Origin: Lithospermum erythrorhizon
Taxonomy: Eukaryota; Streptophyta; Magnoliopsida; Boraginales; Boraginaceae
Direction: 5' to 3'
Length of the DNA: 64,000 nucleotides
NCBI GenBank assembly: GCA_019722365.1
Contig: JADFUC010000649.1
Location: 62,001-126,000 of the forward strand
Below, in pieces: positions 1 through 12,399 of this stretch. The position numbers were made by a program, and so were the translations under genes. The notes beneath the pieces were generated by a model. It worked only from the letters and a program-made list of their open reading frames with translations, ran no database searches and was not told where the DNA came from. Each line of letters starts with the position of its first letter. Positions within the stretch are counted from its first letter, which is position 1.

Positions 1-149
1 TTGAATCCCTGGCTATCATGGAATTGCATTATTATTAAATCGGGTTATCTATTTAGGACAATAAATTTGATATGAATCGCTGTAGTTGGAAGACTCACTT
101 TGTATTTGAGATCCAATAAATTTATTGGTTATGAATTAGGTTATGCTAA

Positions 150-402
150 TGCCAAGGTATATATGGGTAATAAAAGTTTGAAAATAATCCGAAAAAATTT
201 CAACATGGGAATCGCTCGTGATATATCCTACCTGATGAAGGTATATGGGTAATGTGATGTTTGAAAATAACTCAAAACAAATTTCAACATGTAATTTGCA
301 TTATATCTTAATTAATTTAAGTATCTCATCGTTAAAGCATGGATAACGGTATTAGGAAATACCTCGAATGTATCAAAATAACCCGAAATGTGTTTCAACA
401 TG
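150..402. repeat. Diverged tandem repeat, three ~85-105 bp units
   Basis: Three successive units share the order: a GGTAT word, then GGTAA or GGAAA, a TGAAAATAA/TCAAAATAA block, and TTTCAACATG. They start near 153, 239 and 346. The units differ by many substitutions and indels, so the array is old. No coding potential is seen. Confidence 0.55.
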
Positions 403-494
403 ATTAATGCTTCAAACATGCCAATAACAAAAAAATACAACATAACATAACAAAAAATGTAAAGAACAAAAAGACAAAGCTAGAAAAATCCAAT

Positions 495-665
495 GCAATT
501 GGTGGTTATTGGATATCAATATAATTACCTCGATTATTTTGTCATTGGTGGTTACTGGGTATCAATATAATTACATCAATTATTACATTGGAGGGTTATG
601 ATGTATCAATATAATTATTATAATAATAATATTGGTGTGTTATCATGAGTTATCAATACAATCCT
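495..665. repeat. Tandem repeat, four ~45 bp units
   Basis: Units starting near 495, 543, 586 and 631 each carry ATTGGTGGTTA-like sequence followed by ATCAATATAATTA. Spacings are 48, 43 and 45 bases. The last unit is the most diverged. Confidence 0.7.
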
Positions 666-1574
666 TCAATTTTTATTGGGTTTTTTGGTGATCCAAAATT
701 TTTAAATAAAATCTTTCGAATCTTTAAATCTTGAAATACTCAACCCTGCATGAAAATCTTATCAAATTCTCAATTCATTGTAAAAACTATTCATAGAAGA
801 TGCCCAAACTAAATTAAAGAATATGATCAATATCTTTAATTTATTCTCAAAACATATTTGGCTTTCTCGCAAAATAACTTGTTTTTGCTCACTTTTTTTG
901 TTTGAATGCTTAGAGTTTGTAATTCAGTGATGGAAAGATATAAGGCAATAGGACAAGATTAAGAATCAAATTAATGACTTTGACAAAAATAGGAATGGAA
1001 AAAATCATGTCATATTAAATTACCGTAAGTCATGCATTTATTTTTTAAGAGTAGACTATATTACTCCAATTTAAAACTAACCGTTAGATCAAATCTTCAT
1101 CAAATTTTTATGATCAAATGCTTGAGAAGCATTTAAGCATAATGCTTAAGCCAAGTCCTTAAGCTCATAAGTTGGAGCCGTGATTTCAAGTTTTCAACGG
1201 TTTCTTTAATTAAATTTAATGATAAAATTAAATAATATATTAGTTTATAATATCAAAGTCAAAGAACCATCAAGATTTTATGATTGACAACAAGCCTCAA
1301 TTGACAAGGAGTTACCCATGGGTTTGCAACCGCTAAAATTTCAATTTCTCACACGAAAATTTCAAGTTTCCACCCAAAATTTTCACCAAAACCTTTAAAT
1401 ATCCCCCCAAATTCTCAGAATGAAAATATAAGGGGCAAATGCCTCTTCAAAACCTAACTTCTCTAATTTTCTCATTACATACATAATTTCCTCCACCCAC
1501 CTTCAATCCTCCAACTAGGATTGGATTCGAATCGAATAGTTTTCGAATTATCCGAGTTCAAATTCAATTCGACC

Positions 1575-2132
1575 GACATAAACTACATTATAAATGGGAT
1601 GGTACGGACTAGTCCACTGAGGTCGAACTAGCTGAAACGGGCTTAATTCGTAGAAAATCTAAATCGAATGAAATGACCCTGGGATACACGGACGGCCCAT
1701 GAGTCGAGCCACGGAGGCTGCGCCACCCTTCTCGCCTACGGAGTATGAAGCGTTAGTCGACAATGGCCTAATCGAAGCGCAATTAAGCGAGGGCATTCAA
1801 GCATCGTAATTACTAGACCCCTTAATGAGCCACAAGCCATTATCATCCGATAATAATGGAGCCATCAAGGCTCGGCCAAGTTACGGTCGGAGAATATTAT
1901 AAAAGGTACACTTTGAAGACAAATCAAGTAAGTTCACTTTGATACCCAAAAAACTCCACTTTACAGAAACTAAACTCTCCCTCGTCTTTTTATCGACGAT
2001 CGTTTGAAAGGTTTCAAATTTTAATAACCCGGTCTTTATTTTGAAAACTTCCCATTTGGATCAAGGCATATCAAAGCACGACTTGGAAGACTTTTCATCT
2101 GGTCCACTACCAAATTGGATTCAGGGTCATCA
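1575..2132 (+). repeat. 5' LTR of the gypsy element
   Basis: It is collinear with 12400-12942, sharing a CATTATCATCCGATAATAAT block, a CATCAAGGCTCGGCCAAG block, a TATA-like TATAAAAGG at 1898-1906 and the terminal GGTCCACTACCAAA...GTCATCA. The 3' end is placed at the shared ATCA; the 5' end is uncertain by ~20 bases because the copies have diverged there. The TATA box lies in a position suitable for the LTR promoter. Confidence 0.8.
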
Positions 2133-2860
2133 TCAAGCCACCACAAATGAGACTCAGATTCTAGTACTACCCTCTTTTTAAGAAGATGAATCCAATTGGA
2201 GATAATGATCACCTTTAGGGGAGTGACGGTATAAACTTGAACAACTAATCGGAGCAGATTAAAACCGAGGATGCTCCATCTAATACCCATGGACCAATCC
2301 GCCTAGTACGGGCTTAACGCTACCCGGTGGGGGGGGGGAAGCTCGACTCCCAGACGGCACGTCGATACACTCCGACTACCTGAGCAAATTGTCGGGCAAG
2401 TATGGACCATCTAAAGGATCGGCGCCTCTCACTCAGATGCAGACTTACGGTGTCATCATCGTTTTTCCAGAGGACCGGAGGAAACCTACACACATACCTC
2501 GAGCAGATCTAACAACGAACCCTCGACGGGCAATACAAGAAATTAAGGGCCCGTGCCGGATGCGGTAGCACTGGCTCAAAGAACGTATACAAGTAGCCTC
2601 ATGTAGAAGCTAATAGAGGCCTTTACCGAAAATTCATCGCAACGCCGGGCGGAAACTAATACGGAGTCGGGGCAGTGTCTAGCCGCCAACACCGTAAATC
2701 AATAAATAAGAACTACGCCAGAGTAATGAAGCCATTATAAACCATTTGTGTTCTATATTATGGTGATGCAAAGCCCGCATTAAGTAACTTATTATGGAAA
2801 AAAGATTAATGTAAGACGCGTAATTCGTATCAGACAAGTGTTCATGTAAACCATAAAAAA

Positions 2861-2933
2861 GTAGATAGTTCAATTAGTAAGTAGGCTTATGTTCAACATT
2901 GAGGTCATGGGTTCAAGTCTTACCAATGCCAAT
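2861..2933 (+). other. tRNA-like segment with A- and B-box-like motifs
   Basis: TAGTTCAATTAG (2867-2878) resembles a pol III A box and GGTTCAAGTC (2910-2919) matches the B box/T-loop of a tRNA. The spacing is slightly longer than usual. No full cloverleaf with a paired acceptor stem is visible, and a T-rich stretch follows. It may be the head of a tRNA-derived SINE or a decayed tRNA rather than a functional tRNA gene. Confidence 0.35.
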
Positions 2934-3264
2934 TTTATTTTTTTATTAACTCATTAGTAGCTAGAAGTCCTCTTTTGATAATGCATGAACCAAGTTCACA
3001 AGAAAGACGAGATCCGAAAAGTTAACAATCATGAATTTCAATCCCGCATTGCCGCTCCAAAGATCCTCGCAAAGAAAGATACTATATCGTTTCCATCTAG
3101 TCTCGCAAGACACATACTTAAAATGGTTCAACTGGCCATGTGAGCCGATGTATAACTTCATTCAAAGAGCTCACAACGAGGTTTATCGCTGACGGAGAAT
3201 ACTATGGATATATGAAGATAAATACAAATCCATAATTCTGGGATCTTAAAGTGCTTACTACATT

Positions 3265-4130
3265 ATTAAATAAAAACACATAATTACAACATGTACGAAC
3301 ACCAGTAGTACTTACAATAAGCAAATGGGAGTAAATTCCACTGAAAACCTAACGCTTCAAATTCACAACGGAATTGACTTCCTCTCAAATTCTTGTCAGA
3401 ATATCAATCGCATGATATCTCTGGGCTTGGTTCACATCAGAGAGTTTGAATCAAGAACTCCATTTATGCTAGTAAACAAGTGACGAACAAAAAAACCATA
3501 AACCCAAGAAAATCTTTGAGAATTTTTCTCACAAAGTGAGAGTGGGATAGCTACTTAGGTTTCGATGAAAAGATTTTTCTAATTCTTTTTGTCATAAACC
3601 CTTAAAGCTTTGTTTACATAGTATTAGGTTAAAACAAGCCCGATAAGCAACTCCGTTAAGTATTACCGACTAACTTCATTAGTTCGTTAAGACACTAATG
3701 AATGCTAATGAGTTGAACTATTTAATTAGCTTAATTAAATAGTAACGAGTCAATACTTCACGGTCTTTCGCCATTGAGCAAATACTAAATTACTCAAAAC
3801 CAATTAAATCAATTATTTAATTGATTCTATTTCATTAATCGATATTCTACATAAAACGTAGAACCCTCAGAATCGGTGAAATACATTTCTCAATTATACA
3901 TTTCTCAATAATCGACCAATTACTATTATTATAACGATAACGAAGCAGCATCTAAAGAATCGCTCATAACCCCTTAAATTACTACGAACTCACACTAGCA
4001 CATACAATTACTAAGTCAACACTAAGTTCTCGATAATCACATTTAACCCAAATCGGTAAATGAATTGATACACAATTGTCAGTGAATGGGCATAATACAA
4101 TAAACGAATCAATTTCATTGATTTCCAACA
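3265..4130 (-). repeat. Cop-II copia LTR, reverse orientation, inside the gypsy element
   Basis: Read on the minus strand it starts TGTTGGAAATCAATG at 4130. It follows the same order of blocks as the reverse LTR ending at 43577 and the forward LTR starting at 23339: ATTATGCCCATTC, then AATTCATTTAC, a GTAATT block and an AATTAATT-rich centre. The low-coordinate end is uncertain. It interrupts gypsy gag DNA, so it inserted later. Sequence at 2690-3265 may be further Cop-II internal DNA. Confidence 0.6.
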
Positions 4131-4199
4131 TACTGTAACTCACGCTGGGAAGTGGGTCCGCGTTGTAGACGAGCACTCTCTCACGACCATCAGTTGTAG

Positions 4200-4840
4200 A
4201 ATGAGGCGATTTCTATTCCTGTGACTCGCTCTAATTGAATTAACCCGCGCAGGGCGATCTGGAAACAGCGCCATAAAGCCGGTGGATCAAGTTGAGCAAG
4301 TTTAATGAGTCCCTTCGAAAAAGCAGAATTTCGCGGCTGAGGAGGTTAACGAGCGAGCCTACAAGCATATCCGCATAGAGGAGGCAAGCTGAATGGAGGC
4401 GGATTTTGAAAGCGCCCAATGAGGATACCATTTAGAAGAAATGTTTATAGTGAGTGCTGATAGGGATCCGTGTGTACCCGAGCCGTGATCTACTGGCGAG
4501 GCTTTCTCCCGCTCTGGGACCATGAAGACAAAAAGAGCGTAAGGAGGCAAAATTGAGTATCTAACCCTCTCAATGCCTCGGTGGAAAAATGTGTCTACGG
4601 AAATGTAGGATAAACGGATACTTTCTCGACTTACAGCGTAAGACCCCCCTCCTTCAAAAACAAAAAGGATATGAGCAAGTTCACAAGATCACAAGGATCA
4701 TGGATACGATACGGATGATCGGCCGAATTTATGGAAATTGAGATCGGTAAGCCCATCGAACGGGCAACTTAAGGAGCATGCATACGCTTACTCAAAGCAC
4801 GAACAAACTTTTGATAGAGATAGATTAAGGTCCTCGACGG
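4200..4840 (+). pseudogene. Gypsy gag remnant
   Basis: Broken translations on the plus strand match the C-terminal part of Tat-type Gag. The clearest stretch, around 4664-4770, reads KDMSKFTRSQGS followed in another frame by EFMEIEIGKPIE. This corresponds to the conserved region just before the protease in Tat elements. Stops and frameshifts occur throughout and no start codon can be assigned. It packaged element RNA when active; it cannot make a full Gag now. Confidence 0.6.
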
Positions 4841-7192
4841 TCCTCCCAAAGACATGTGAGGTAGTCATTTTTAGTCCGTGAGCGTGTTGAGACTCATGAG
4901 CTTAGACGGCGCAGAGTGCTAAAAGATAAGATGATAAGCAAGACCTATGAAATGCCTGAAGTTCCACCTCCTTCTAGAAAATACTTCGAGGGGGATAAAG
5001 TGCCCAATGAGGATCCTCCAAAGGATCACGCCTGGTGATCGCGAACTGCCGGGCCGCATGCCCGCGGATACGTAAGCCCGTGATATTCTCTTTCTGTGAC
5101 GATACTGCTTGGGATTAGTCGGGTGCAGATCCGGCCGGAGGCTATACCGTAGGTTCCACCGCGATGCGCGAGTCCGCTGGGAGTTGCCAACGCTACGGTA
5201 AACTGATGGGAAAGATTCCGCAGTAGAAGCCGCTAAAGACGGGTGGAGTTTAACATCACGGTTCTCTTTAATTCATCCGAAGACGTAAGCCCTAAACGAT
5301 ACGATAAGGGAAGATTGAGAAGTCAAAGCGAAGCGTTCGAACGCGCACTAGCCTTCAATGGCACATGAAGGCCCGATAGAAAGAGGGGCTCTTCGAGCAA
5401 GCTCGTTGTTTTGTCCCAAACGTGATGTATTTCTGTGTTCCTGAGGAGAGTTCATGGGCGGGATGACCGCATTTGGTGAGATATTTGAAATAAGAAGCTC
5501 TTCACGGTGGATCCCGTGGAAGTTATTCATTGGGAAACGCTGGGGCAGAAAGATGGTGCGAGTGCCTTCGGGGATGAGCCACAGACTCGTAGGATATTTT
5601 TTTGCGTAGAGCCAGCGATACGCCAGGCGGATCCAGAGGTCAGAGTCCATTGGTTATATGTGGACTCGCACTACAAACCGCTTGGGCGAGAAGAAGCAGA
5701 CCTTCTCGTGAGGCGAAGCAGGAAATCCTCGAGGAAGCCGACAAATTCATCAGCGACTATCCGGTAGCTTGTTCTCGACTTGGTCGACGTGAATAAGCTG
5801 GGTTCCCAAGCCAAACTAACGTGGTAGATGCAACAAACTTCACCAACATCAACAAAGTTATCCGAATGGTTGAACCTCCTTCCAACATCATCGGGCCGGG
5901 TGGATTCCAAAGCACGGTACAGCAGGGAATTTTTGACGCCTTTCAGATATCACCGGGATATTCATGGTCGGTGAGGTCGAGAGCCGTCAGAATGCAGATG
6001 GCATCTATTTGCCGAAGATGATAGCCTTCGCTTGAAGGCTACAATCCAGCGCCACATACCAAAAGATATGGTCAAGGCGTCACTCGGCTTGGCCTAATAT
6101 GGAGATCTACGTGGACGACATGCTCATCAAGAGCCGGACCCGGACGACCACGAGGCCAACTCCTCCCGGAGAGCTTTGAGAACTCGAAAGCAGTATAAGC
6201 CTATCTCAACACGGATAAGTCTCGCTCTCGCGTAACCTCGAGAAAGTTCTTTGGGTACATGACGCTCAAAAAGGCATCGATTCGAATCCGACAAGATAGT
6301 CAAGGTACATGAGTCCAGACTTCTCAAGGGGATTAACGCTAAACTGTAGGATAGCAGCCCGACCGGTTTATACCAGAGCCGCATCTGAGCTTTCCTTCTT
6401 CGGGTTATCAAGAAGAGGGTAGCCGAGTTTTGAGTCGACTCTGGGGATTGCGAAAGTGTAGAACTGGGCAAGATCTCCAATTCCCTTAATTGCTTTGGCC
6501 GCATCAGCGGCCGGAGATATCTTGTAGGTGTATGCCGTCGTTGTCACCGCCCGGAAGCTCATGCCCTACTTTGACGCTCATCCGGTGGAAGTGATTACTT
6601 AACCAACCCCCTGCGGGCAAATTTTGAGAATCATTTGACGATCAAATCAAGCATAGAATTCGAAATGAAGTTTCACCCTAGTAGCAGCCATGGACAAGCA
6701 TCAAAGCTCAAGCGTTGGCGGACTTCATGGTCAAGTGTACCTATGGCCTGTGTGGAAGAGGCACCCAAGTTCATCAACTCCACCGAGACTCCTGCAGGTC
6801 CGGTTTGTTATATTGTACGCATCATTAACTCTGGGAGACCGCACGGATTCCGCTGTGGGTCCCTCGAGGGAAACAAGATCGGGTATACTCTTGAGGTTCG
6901 GGCCTCACACCATGAATAATGAAACCGAGTACGGGCGCACTTACAACCGACTTACATTAGTAAATGCATTTGGGGCGTAGCATCCATACTGACGATTCCC
7001 GCCATTTCAAGGGCACACGGCGGCGATTTTAGCATCGATACTGCATGAAAGGCAGGATTACACTAAAGGTCCTAAAATTGGCCAAACTTTTCGATCCTCA
7101 ATAAATGGAGCATGCTCCTCGTGGATAGGAACCGGGTGAGGCGTATAAAGCATCCCAAATACACGCGGGCATAAGGTACCATTAGGTTTATC

Positions 7193-8085
7193 AGACAGAT
7201 GACTTTAAAAGTGGGCCCTCTTTTTAAAAAAAACGTTAAGAAATTTATGTTACACGAACAGTACCAAAAAATTTACATACACAACCAAAAAGATTTGTCA
7301 AATCTTGGTGATTCATAATTTAACAAAGAAAGCATTACGAACAACCAAAATTATTTGTCGTTTTTTAAACTACCACCCTTCTTACTAATTATTGGTAAGC
7401 TCCTTAATCCTTACGTGATTACTTGTTGTATTTTTCTTCTAATTACTTCGCCTAATGTATTAATACCAATTCTCATGTATTAATTAATTAAATTTTTATT
7501 TTTTTATGAGCTTCTTCACATTATTTATATTTTATACAATTATATGATCCCCATATATTAATTAGAATAAATTCTCGTATTTTTTGAATACTAATAATGA
7601 TTGCATTCATTTATTTTTATTAGGAAGAAGAATTAATTAAAGTATTCATTATTTGAAGGATAATATTTCAGGTTGTTTCTATCCATTATCTACCATTTAT
7701 CATTATTAGATTTTAATTATGGTGCCTAGAACTAGAAAATATGACTCCGGATATGAAAAACGCAAGAAAAAAAAAAGGATTGAAGAGCTACAAAAATCTC
7801 AAAAAGGAGCTCTTGATAAGTTTGTTGTTAAAGAATCTCAAGCACCGCTTAATAATGATGATATTGAAAACATGGTCAATGATGTTGAAACCCACACCAC
7901 GATGAAAATGATGTTGATAACCTACTGGCTGGGGATGCATTTAGTTCGACTTGAATGATTGATAATCCTATTGTCGATGATGAGCCTAACTTGAATGATG
8001 TTGATAATCCTATTTTTATATTTTATATGATTAATTTTTTTTATTGTTATTAAAATGGGTCTCATTTTATATTTAAACAGCCCCT
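7193..8085 (+). mobile_element. hAT-like DNA transposon fragment inside gypsy pol
   Basis: An AT-rich block cuts the GC-rich pol between RNase H and integrase. Its ends form an imperfect inverted repeat: the left end contains CTTTAAAAGTGGGCCCTCTT and the right end, reversed, TATAAAATGAGACCCATTTT. It encodes the start of a hAT/TTF-zinc-finger-type transposase (7719-7958) but is far too short for a full transposase, so it is an internally deleted, non-autonomous copy. Target-site duplication is not clear. Confidence 0.65.
7719..7958 (+). pseudogene. N-terminal fragment of hAT/TTF-type transposase
   Basis: The 79-residue frame begins MVPRTRKYDSGYEKRKKKKR and continues through SQKGALDKFV. A basic KRKKKK run followed by EELQKSQKGALDKF is the typical N-terminus of plant hAT-family transposases related to ZMYM/TTF-zinc-finger proteins. 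Family members run to several hundred residues with a BED/TTF finger, an RNase H-like core and a C-terminal dimerisation domain. None of these is present here. The downstream LNDVDNP-like words repeat (7951-8020), suggesting a small duplication. It cannot be an active enzyme. Confidence 0.7.
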
Positions 8086-9367
8086 ATTATTTCATGGTAT
8101 CGCCCCGGTACGAGATACTTTGAGGCCACGCGCGGAACGGGTCGAGGTTCTCTGCCAAAGGAGTCGGGATAATGACGCTCGGTGGTAAAGCGAGGACCAG
8201 TTAGTCTGGTATTGGGGATGTCTCAGACTTCCTGTGGACCTGGGTCCTACCCGAGATCTCCTACAAGGCGATACTCTATCAATTATACCAGCCGACATTC
8301 CGTGGTCCGGGCCGCCGATGCGCCGACACGGAGGTGGGATCGATGGCGCTTTCTCAAGAGGCGCATTGGGGCATATGGAGTCATATCAACGCAAAGAAAG
8401 CTCGACGCGTAAGCATCCTAATGACGGACTGCTCGCCATCGATGCACGGATGCTCAGACCACGTAGTGAGACGCTGACACCGCTGTAGACACGCCAAAGA
8501 TCCCTCATCGCCTCCCACGAGATGGCTAGTATGCAGCCCTCGCTTCCAATCCCTCCTACCAACGCCGGGGAGTCGACAGTAGTGGGATCTCCTGGGCGAC
8601 TGATCCAAAAGATATGTCATTGTATTGTAGACTATTTCACCAAGAGGCCTGGCCATGCCTAATTCTGTGTAGATCGTATATGTGTACAATTTTAGAAATT
8701 TTTACAAGGTTCGGGTACCCGGTTGCCGGTTACACACAAAGCGGACCCGCTTACACCTGTGAAGACCAGACCCGTAGTTATTATAGATCATATGACAACT
8801 TTAGTATCCTACCCATTGTGCCAATGGTCGTAGAGTTAATAAACCGGTAATCTTCAAGTTTCAGAAGAAACGCCGCAACAAGTGAGGGAGGCGGTTGGAT
8901 CGCAGCTTCAACACGCTATGGTTGTCCTGGACAACTCTAATCCAATCACCTGCGAAACCCCTTTCAAAATTTCAGTCTGGCGTATCCACGCCTCACGCCG
9001 CGGATAATTACGCGACACGCCCAGCGACATAATATGACGATTCAGCTAACGAGTAATGCCCTGCCACCTCAACCTTGGCCTGCTGGAGTGGTGCTATGGT
9101 CATTGTGGAAGCCGATAAAATGACCAAGTACAAAAAGAAAGGCGGCTTACTACAACAAAAAAAGTTGCCCCGTCCGCATTAAAATTCCCCGCGGTAGATC
9201 TAAGGAGCAAGACATACATCTACTCACGGAAAATTTAAGTTGAGTCTCCAGCCAGGACCCTACATCAACTGAGGGATACAAGCCTACCACGTATTTTAAC
9301 TGTAGACCTGAGGCATGTTGCCAAGATCCCGGTAAACGGTTGTCATCTAAGGAAATACTATGTGTAA

Positions 9368-12300
9368 GCCCCCTCTTGTTGTTTTTTCAGGAATAAAAGA
9401 CTTGATCGTTACAAAAACTATTTTGCCTTTAAAAAGTTCTATCTAGATTAACGGACCCCAGAAGCAATTTGGTAAATATCTATCAAGAGTTTGAGTATAT
9501 TCTAACGCCCGAATTAATCAACCAATCCCCTATACGAGACAACGAGGAGCTTATAGGCAAAGAGAGATGTCCTATGACAATCCACCCCCTCAGGTAGATC
9601 CAAATTCTCACGATACGGATATTGGAGGAACCGCTTCGAATAAACAAAGAATACAAAACACTTTAAGTGCGCGAATTCTAGTCAGACGTCGAGATCCTCC
9701 TCCGACCGAGAGGTCAGGAGGTGAGCCTAGATCAACATGGAGGAGTAAATACCAAACTCGAGTAATAGAGCTAAAAATACAATGTCAAGCAAAAATGGAA
9801 TTATAAAGGCATCGCTTGCCATTATCTAGAGTGCAAGGAAAAGATGGGGGTACAAAAGGGGGGCAAATTTAAAGGTTAGATGGGTCCGGAGGGGAGACAT
9901 CATCCCTCACGGAGTCCTGAAAAAGGCGCGGAACCCAAGACCGGCCTCTCCAAATTCGCCTCGCAGATGTTTAGATACCCTCTTTAGAAAGTGAAAAGAG
10001 CGCAGTGGCGAGCCTTTCCAGCCTTCCGAGCCACGAATCTCCGCCGGTGAATCTCGTGCTTAATTCCCTCTAGGCCGGGTCTCCGTGATAGTGGTTGCGC
10101 ACCTCTAGTCAATCTAGCGTGCTGTCGCTGGATCGCAACACTGCCTCTACTACATTTGAAGTGACCTCCCTCTCCTTCTAGAAGCCCTCCTCTCCCCCAA
10201 AGCCAGTCTCTCGTCCATACTCCATCCAAATTTCAAATTTTACGGAATCTGCACGATGCACAATGGAAGCGTGACGCCTCTTTCAAGGTGTTGTTATCTC
10301 CCGGGCAATTCTTAGATCTGGGTTTAGGCCCTCTTCCGGGCTTCATCTGGCCAAAGTCCTACCCTCCACCTGGCCGACTCGGGAGGAGGATCCACTAGCC
10401 TCCTTGTAGGAACCTAAAAGCCTCTTATATGAGCGGGCTAAGACCTCCGAGGTCGAAGAACTGTAAAAGACGATGTCAAACGAAGCCGCAACAGAGCGGA
10501 AGCGGTTTCGCGGTATACCTTGTCTCCTAGGCTGGCAGAGGAAATCGCCTCCTCATGCTGGTCGGCAGTAGGCTTCTTCGACAAGGAGGACCCCCCTGGC
10601 CGGAGGGGAGCAGTGGAGCCGTAGAATGTAAGGGAGATAAAGGAGTGATCCTAACCCGAGAAAGCGGGTGCTTTGTCCACCTTTTTCTGACCGTATGGGT
10701 AGAGGATTGGCAGAGGGACCTCTATCCTCTTCGAGTCCGAGGGACCCTCGGTAACAGAGACGCCTCACCCAAAGACAACCGAGGCCGGGTGTAGAGTAGA
10801 AAGGAGCGATGATGGTGAAGCCATGGTACCCTACCTCGGTGGCCTTTAGGCTCTAGCACCACGGGTAAAGAAAGAGTAAGTTCGCTAACAGATCGGCCCG
10901 GAAACAAATACAATTGGCCCAACTGGAAGAAAGGTTAACCTCGGCCCTATTCTCGAGGAAGTGGAGGGGAAGAGATGGTCCCCCCCTCCCACACCCAAGG
11001 TCCTCAGGAGTATCGCTCGAGTCTGTGGGCAACGCCACTGGCTAGAATGTATGGCCTCCGGTGAGGTCTAGGCCCTAAACGTGCAAACCCAAAGTGTAAG
11101 TGGAGGCGATAAAGTGGATCAACGTTACAAACCCCGGGAGACGAAGTACCTTTCTCACGATCGGGACCTGGCCACATCATCCTCTTCTAATGAAGTTGCT
11201 CACTCATCACCACCCGGCTGAGGGCTGGGGTTCATATAACGAGGCTGGGTGGAAAAGAGCGGTCCCGAATGCTGAAAAAGAGCATACTTAGACGGCGGGA
11301 AACCAAACAGGTCGCTTATCCGGTCATAGAACAATCGGGTGGGGACGAGCGCTGTCACCCATTATGGGTGCAGTACGGATGTTTATTCGCCCAACATGCC
11401 GCGAAAAGAAACGAAATCCGCCTTTATGCTTACTCGACTCCAGAAGAGCCCCTATAGATTTCCGTGGGCATGAACAAAACGAACGCCTTCCATGGGAGTT
11501 ACGCCCCTTTAATGTATTCCAGGAAATCTGTGGTCCAACTCGAAAGCGAGGGTTCACAAAAACCTTCATGTCGCCTGGACCATTTAAGTTAGAAAGTCAT
11601 CCTTCTATGCGCGCTGGTGAGAAGAGCAGGAAGAACTTTGTCGCAAGCAGTAACACCCGGCAAGGAGGCGCGCAAAGAAGAGCCGCCACGAGATCCACCT
11701 TATTGGGGCGAACAAGGCAGACATACCCTCACCGTGCATAAACATCTTCCCATGGTAAAGAAGATAGTATTTAAGACATTCTCTCTAAGGCCACAACAAA
11801 GATGCTCCTCGGCCCCGGAGTGGCGGCATCGTCTGCCGAGTAGTTTCTAGGCCGTCGCATGATCACCGACTGAGGAATTTCATAACATGCCCTAATCGAG
11901 GCTGGGATCCTCTCTGAGAGCCACGCCACATCGACGATGTTTGATCTCACCGGTTTGGCCTGGCTGGGGCGGCGAAGCCGATTTACGCCGGTAAGACAAG
12001 TGACGGGAGGTGCTCGGCTACGGATAGTGAGCCTTTATGGGCATCATGCAGTTCGGCTCCGACTGCACAAGTAGGAGGAAGAGACTCGAGTGTCGAGTAT
12101 GACCCCGCTTATTATATCCTCAAGCCTTCAAATGATATTAGAACTATTCGATATTATCGGGAGGATTAAGAAAGTCAAGAAAGTAGTGCTTTAGACGGTC
12201 ACAAGACCTTATATCCAATCGGAAAATCGGAGAAGAAAAGGAAGGCTTTTCTCAAAATTATCTGGGAAAAATCGCGAGCGGATGTCGGTAAGCCCCAACT

Positions 12301-12399
12301 GTCAAAGAACGGTAGTTCTAGGCGGAAACCTAAGGCTCGCTTGGTATATGCCAAGGAAGACCCACTAATAGACAAAGATCCATGAAAATGAAGGTCCGG
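9368..12399. other. Post-pol region of the gypsy element, ~3 kb
   Basis: This GC-rich segment lies between the pol stop and the 3' LTR. It has many short frames on both strands but none I recognise with confidence. A phrase near 10890-10940 reads RSARKQIQLAQLEERL, resembling the coiled-coil start of some Gag proteins, and 11940-12060 weakly recalls an aspartic protease. Long spacers with extra or antisense ORFs are known from Tat-lineage elements. Alternatively, part of it may be a second nested gypsy fragment. Confidence 0.4.

Larger units (their letters stand above)
1..1574. other. AT-rich intergenic DNA, no gene
   Basis: Apart from the two short tandem arrays listed separately, nothing coding is visible. 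The last ~250 bases before the gypsy LTR contain repeated TCGAAT-type words. Similar words occur just after the 3' LTR near 12950, so they probably represent the sequence into which the gypsy element inserted. Confidence 0.6.
2133..4200 (+). other. Gypsy leader and 5' gag, interrupted by an insertion
   Basis: 2133-2690 is GC-rich element leader with no readable protein. From ~2690 the composition changes to AT-rich, inserted sequence that includes a reverse-oriented copia LTR ending at 4130. Gypsy-like GC-rich DNA resumes by about 4150. Confidence 0.5.
4841..9367 (+). pseudogene. Gypsy pol remnant (PR-RT-RH-IN)
   Basis: Degenerate polyprotein read in three frames. Reverse transcriptase: an FTNINK block near 5836, a FDAFQ block near 5930, then IYVDDMLIKS with the catalytic YVDD at 6108-6119. 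RNase H: TNPLR near 6604, a VEEAPKF block near 6755 and NNETEY at 6915-6932. Integrase: VDYFTK at 8627-8644, an RRLDRSFNTLW-type block near 8895, ending HLRKYYV with a stop at 9365-9367. A hAT-like insertion (7193-8085) separates RNase H from integrase. Protease is not clearly readable. The order and motifs are Ty3/gypsy, Tat lineage. Confidence 0.82.

Noticed and set aside
5507..6021. Separate small genes within gypsy pol
   Set aside because: The open frames here are pieces of the frameshifted reverse transcriptase, not independent genes.
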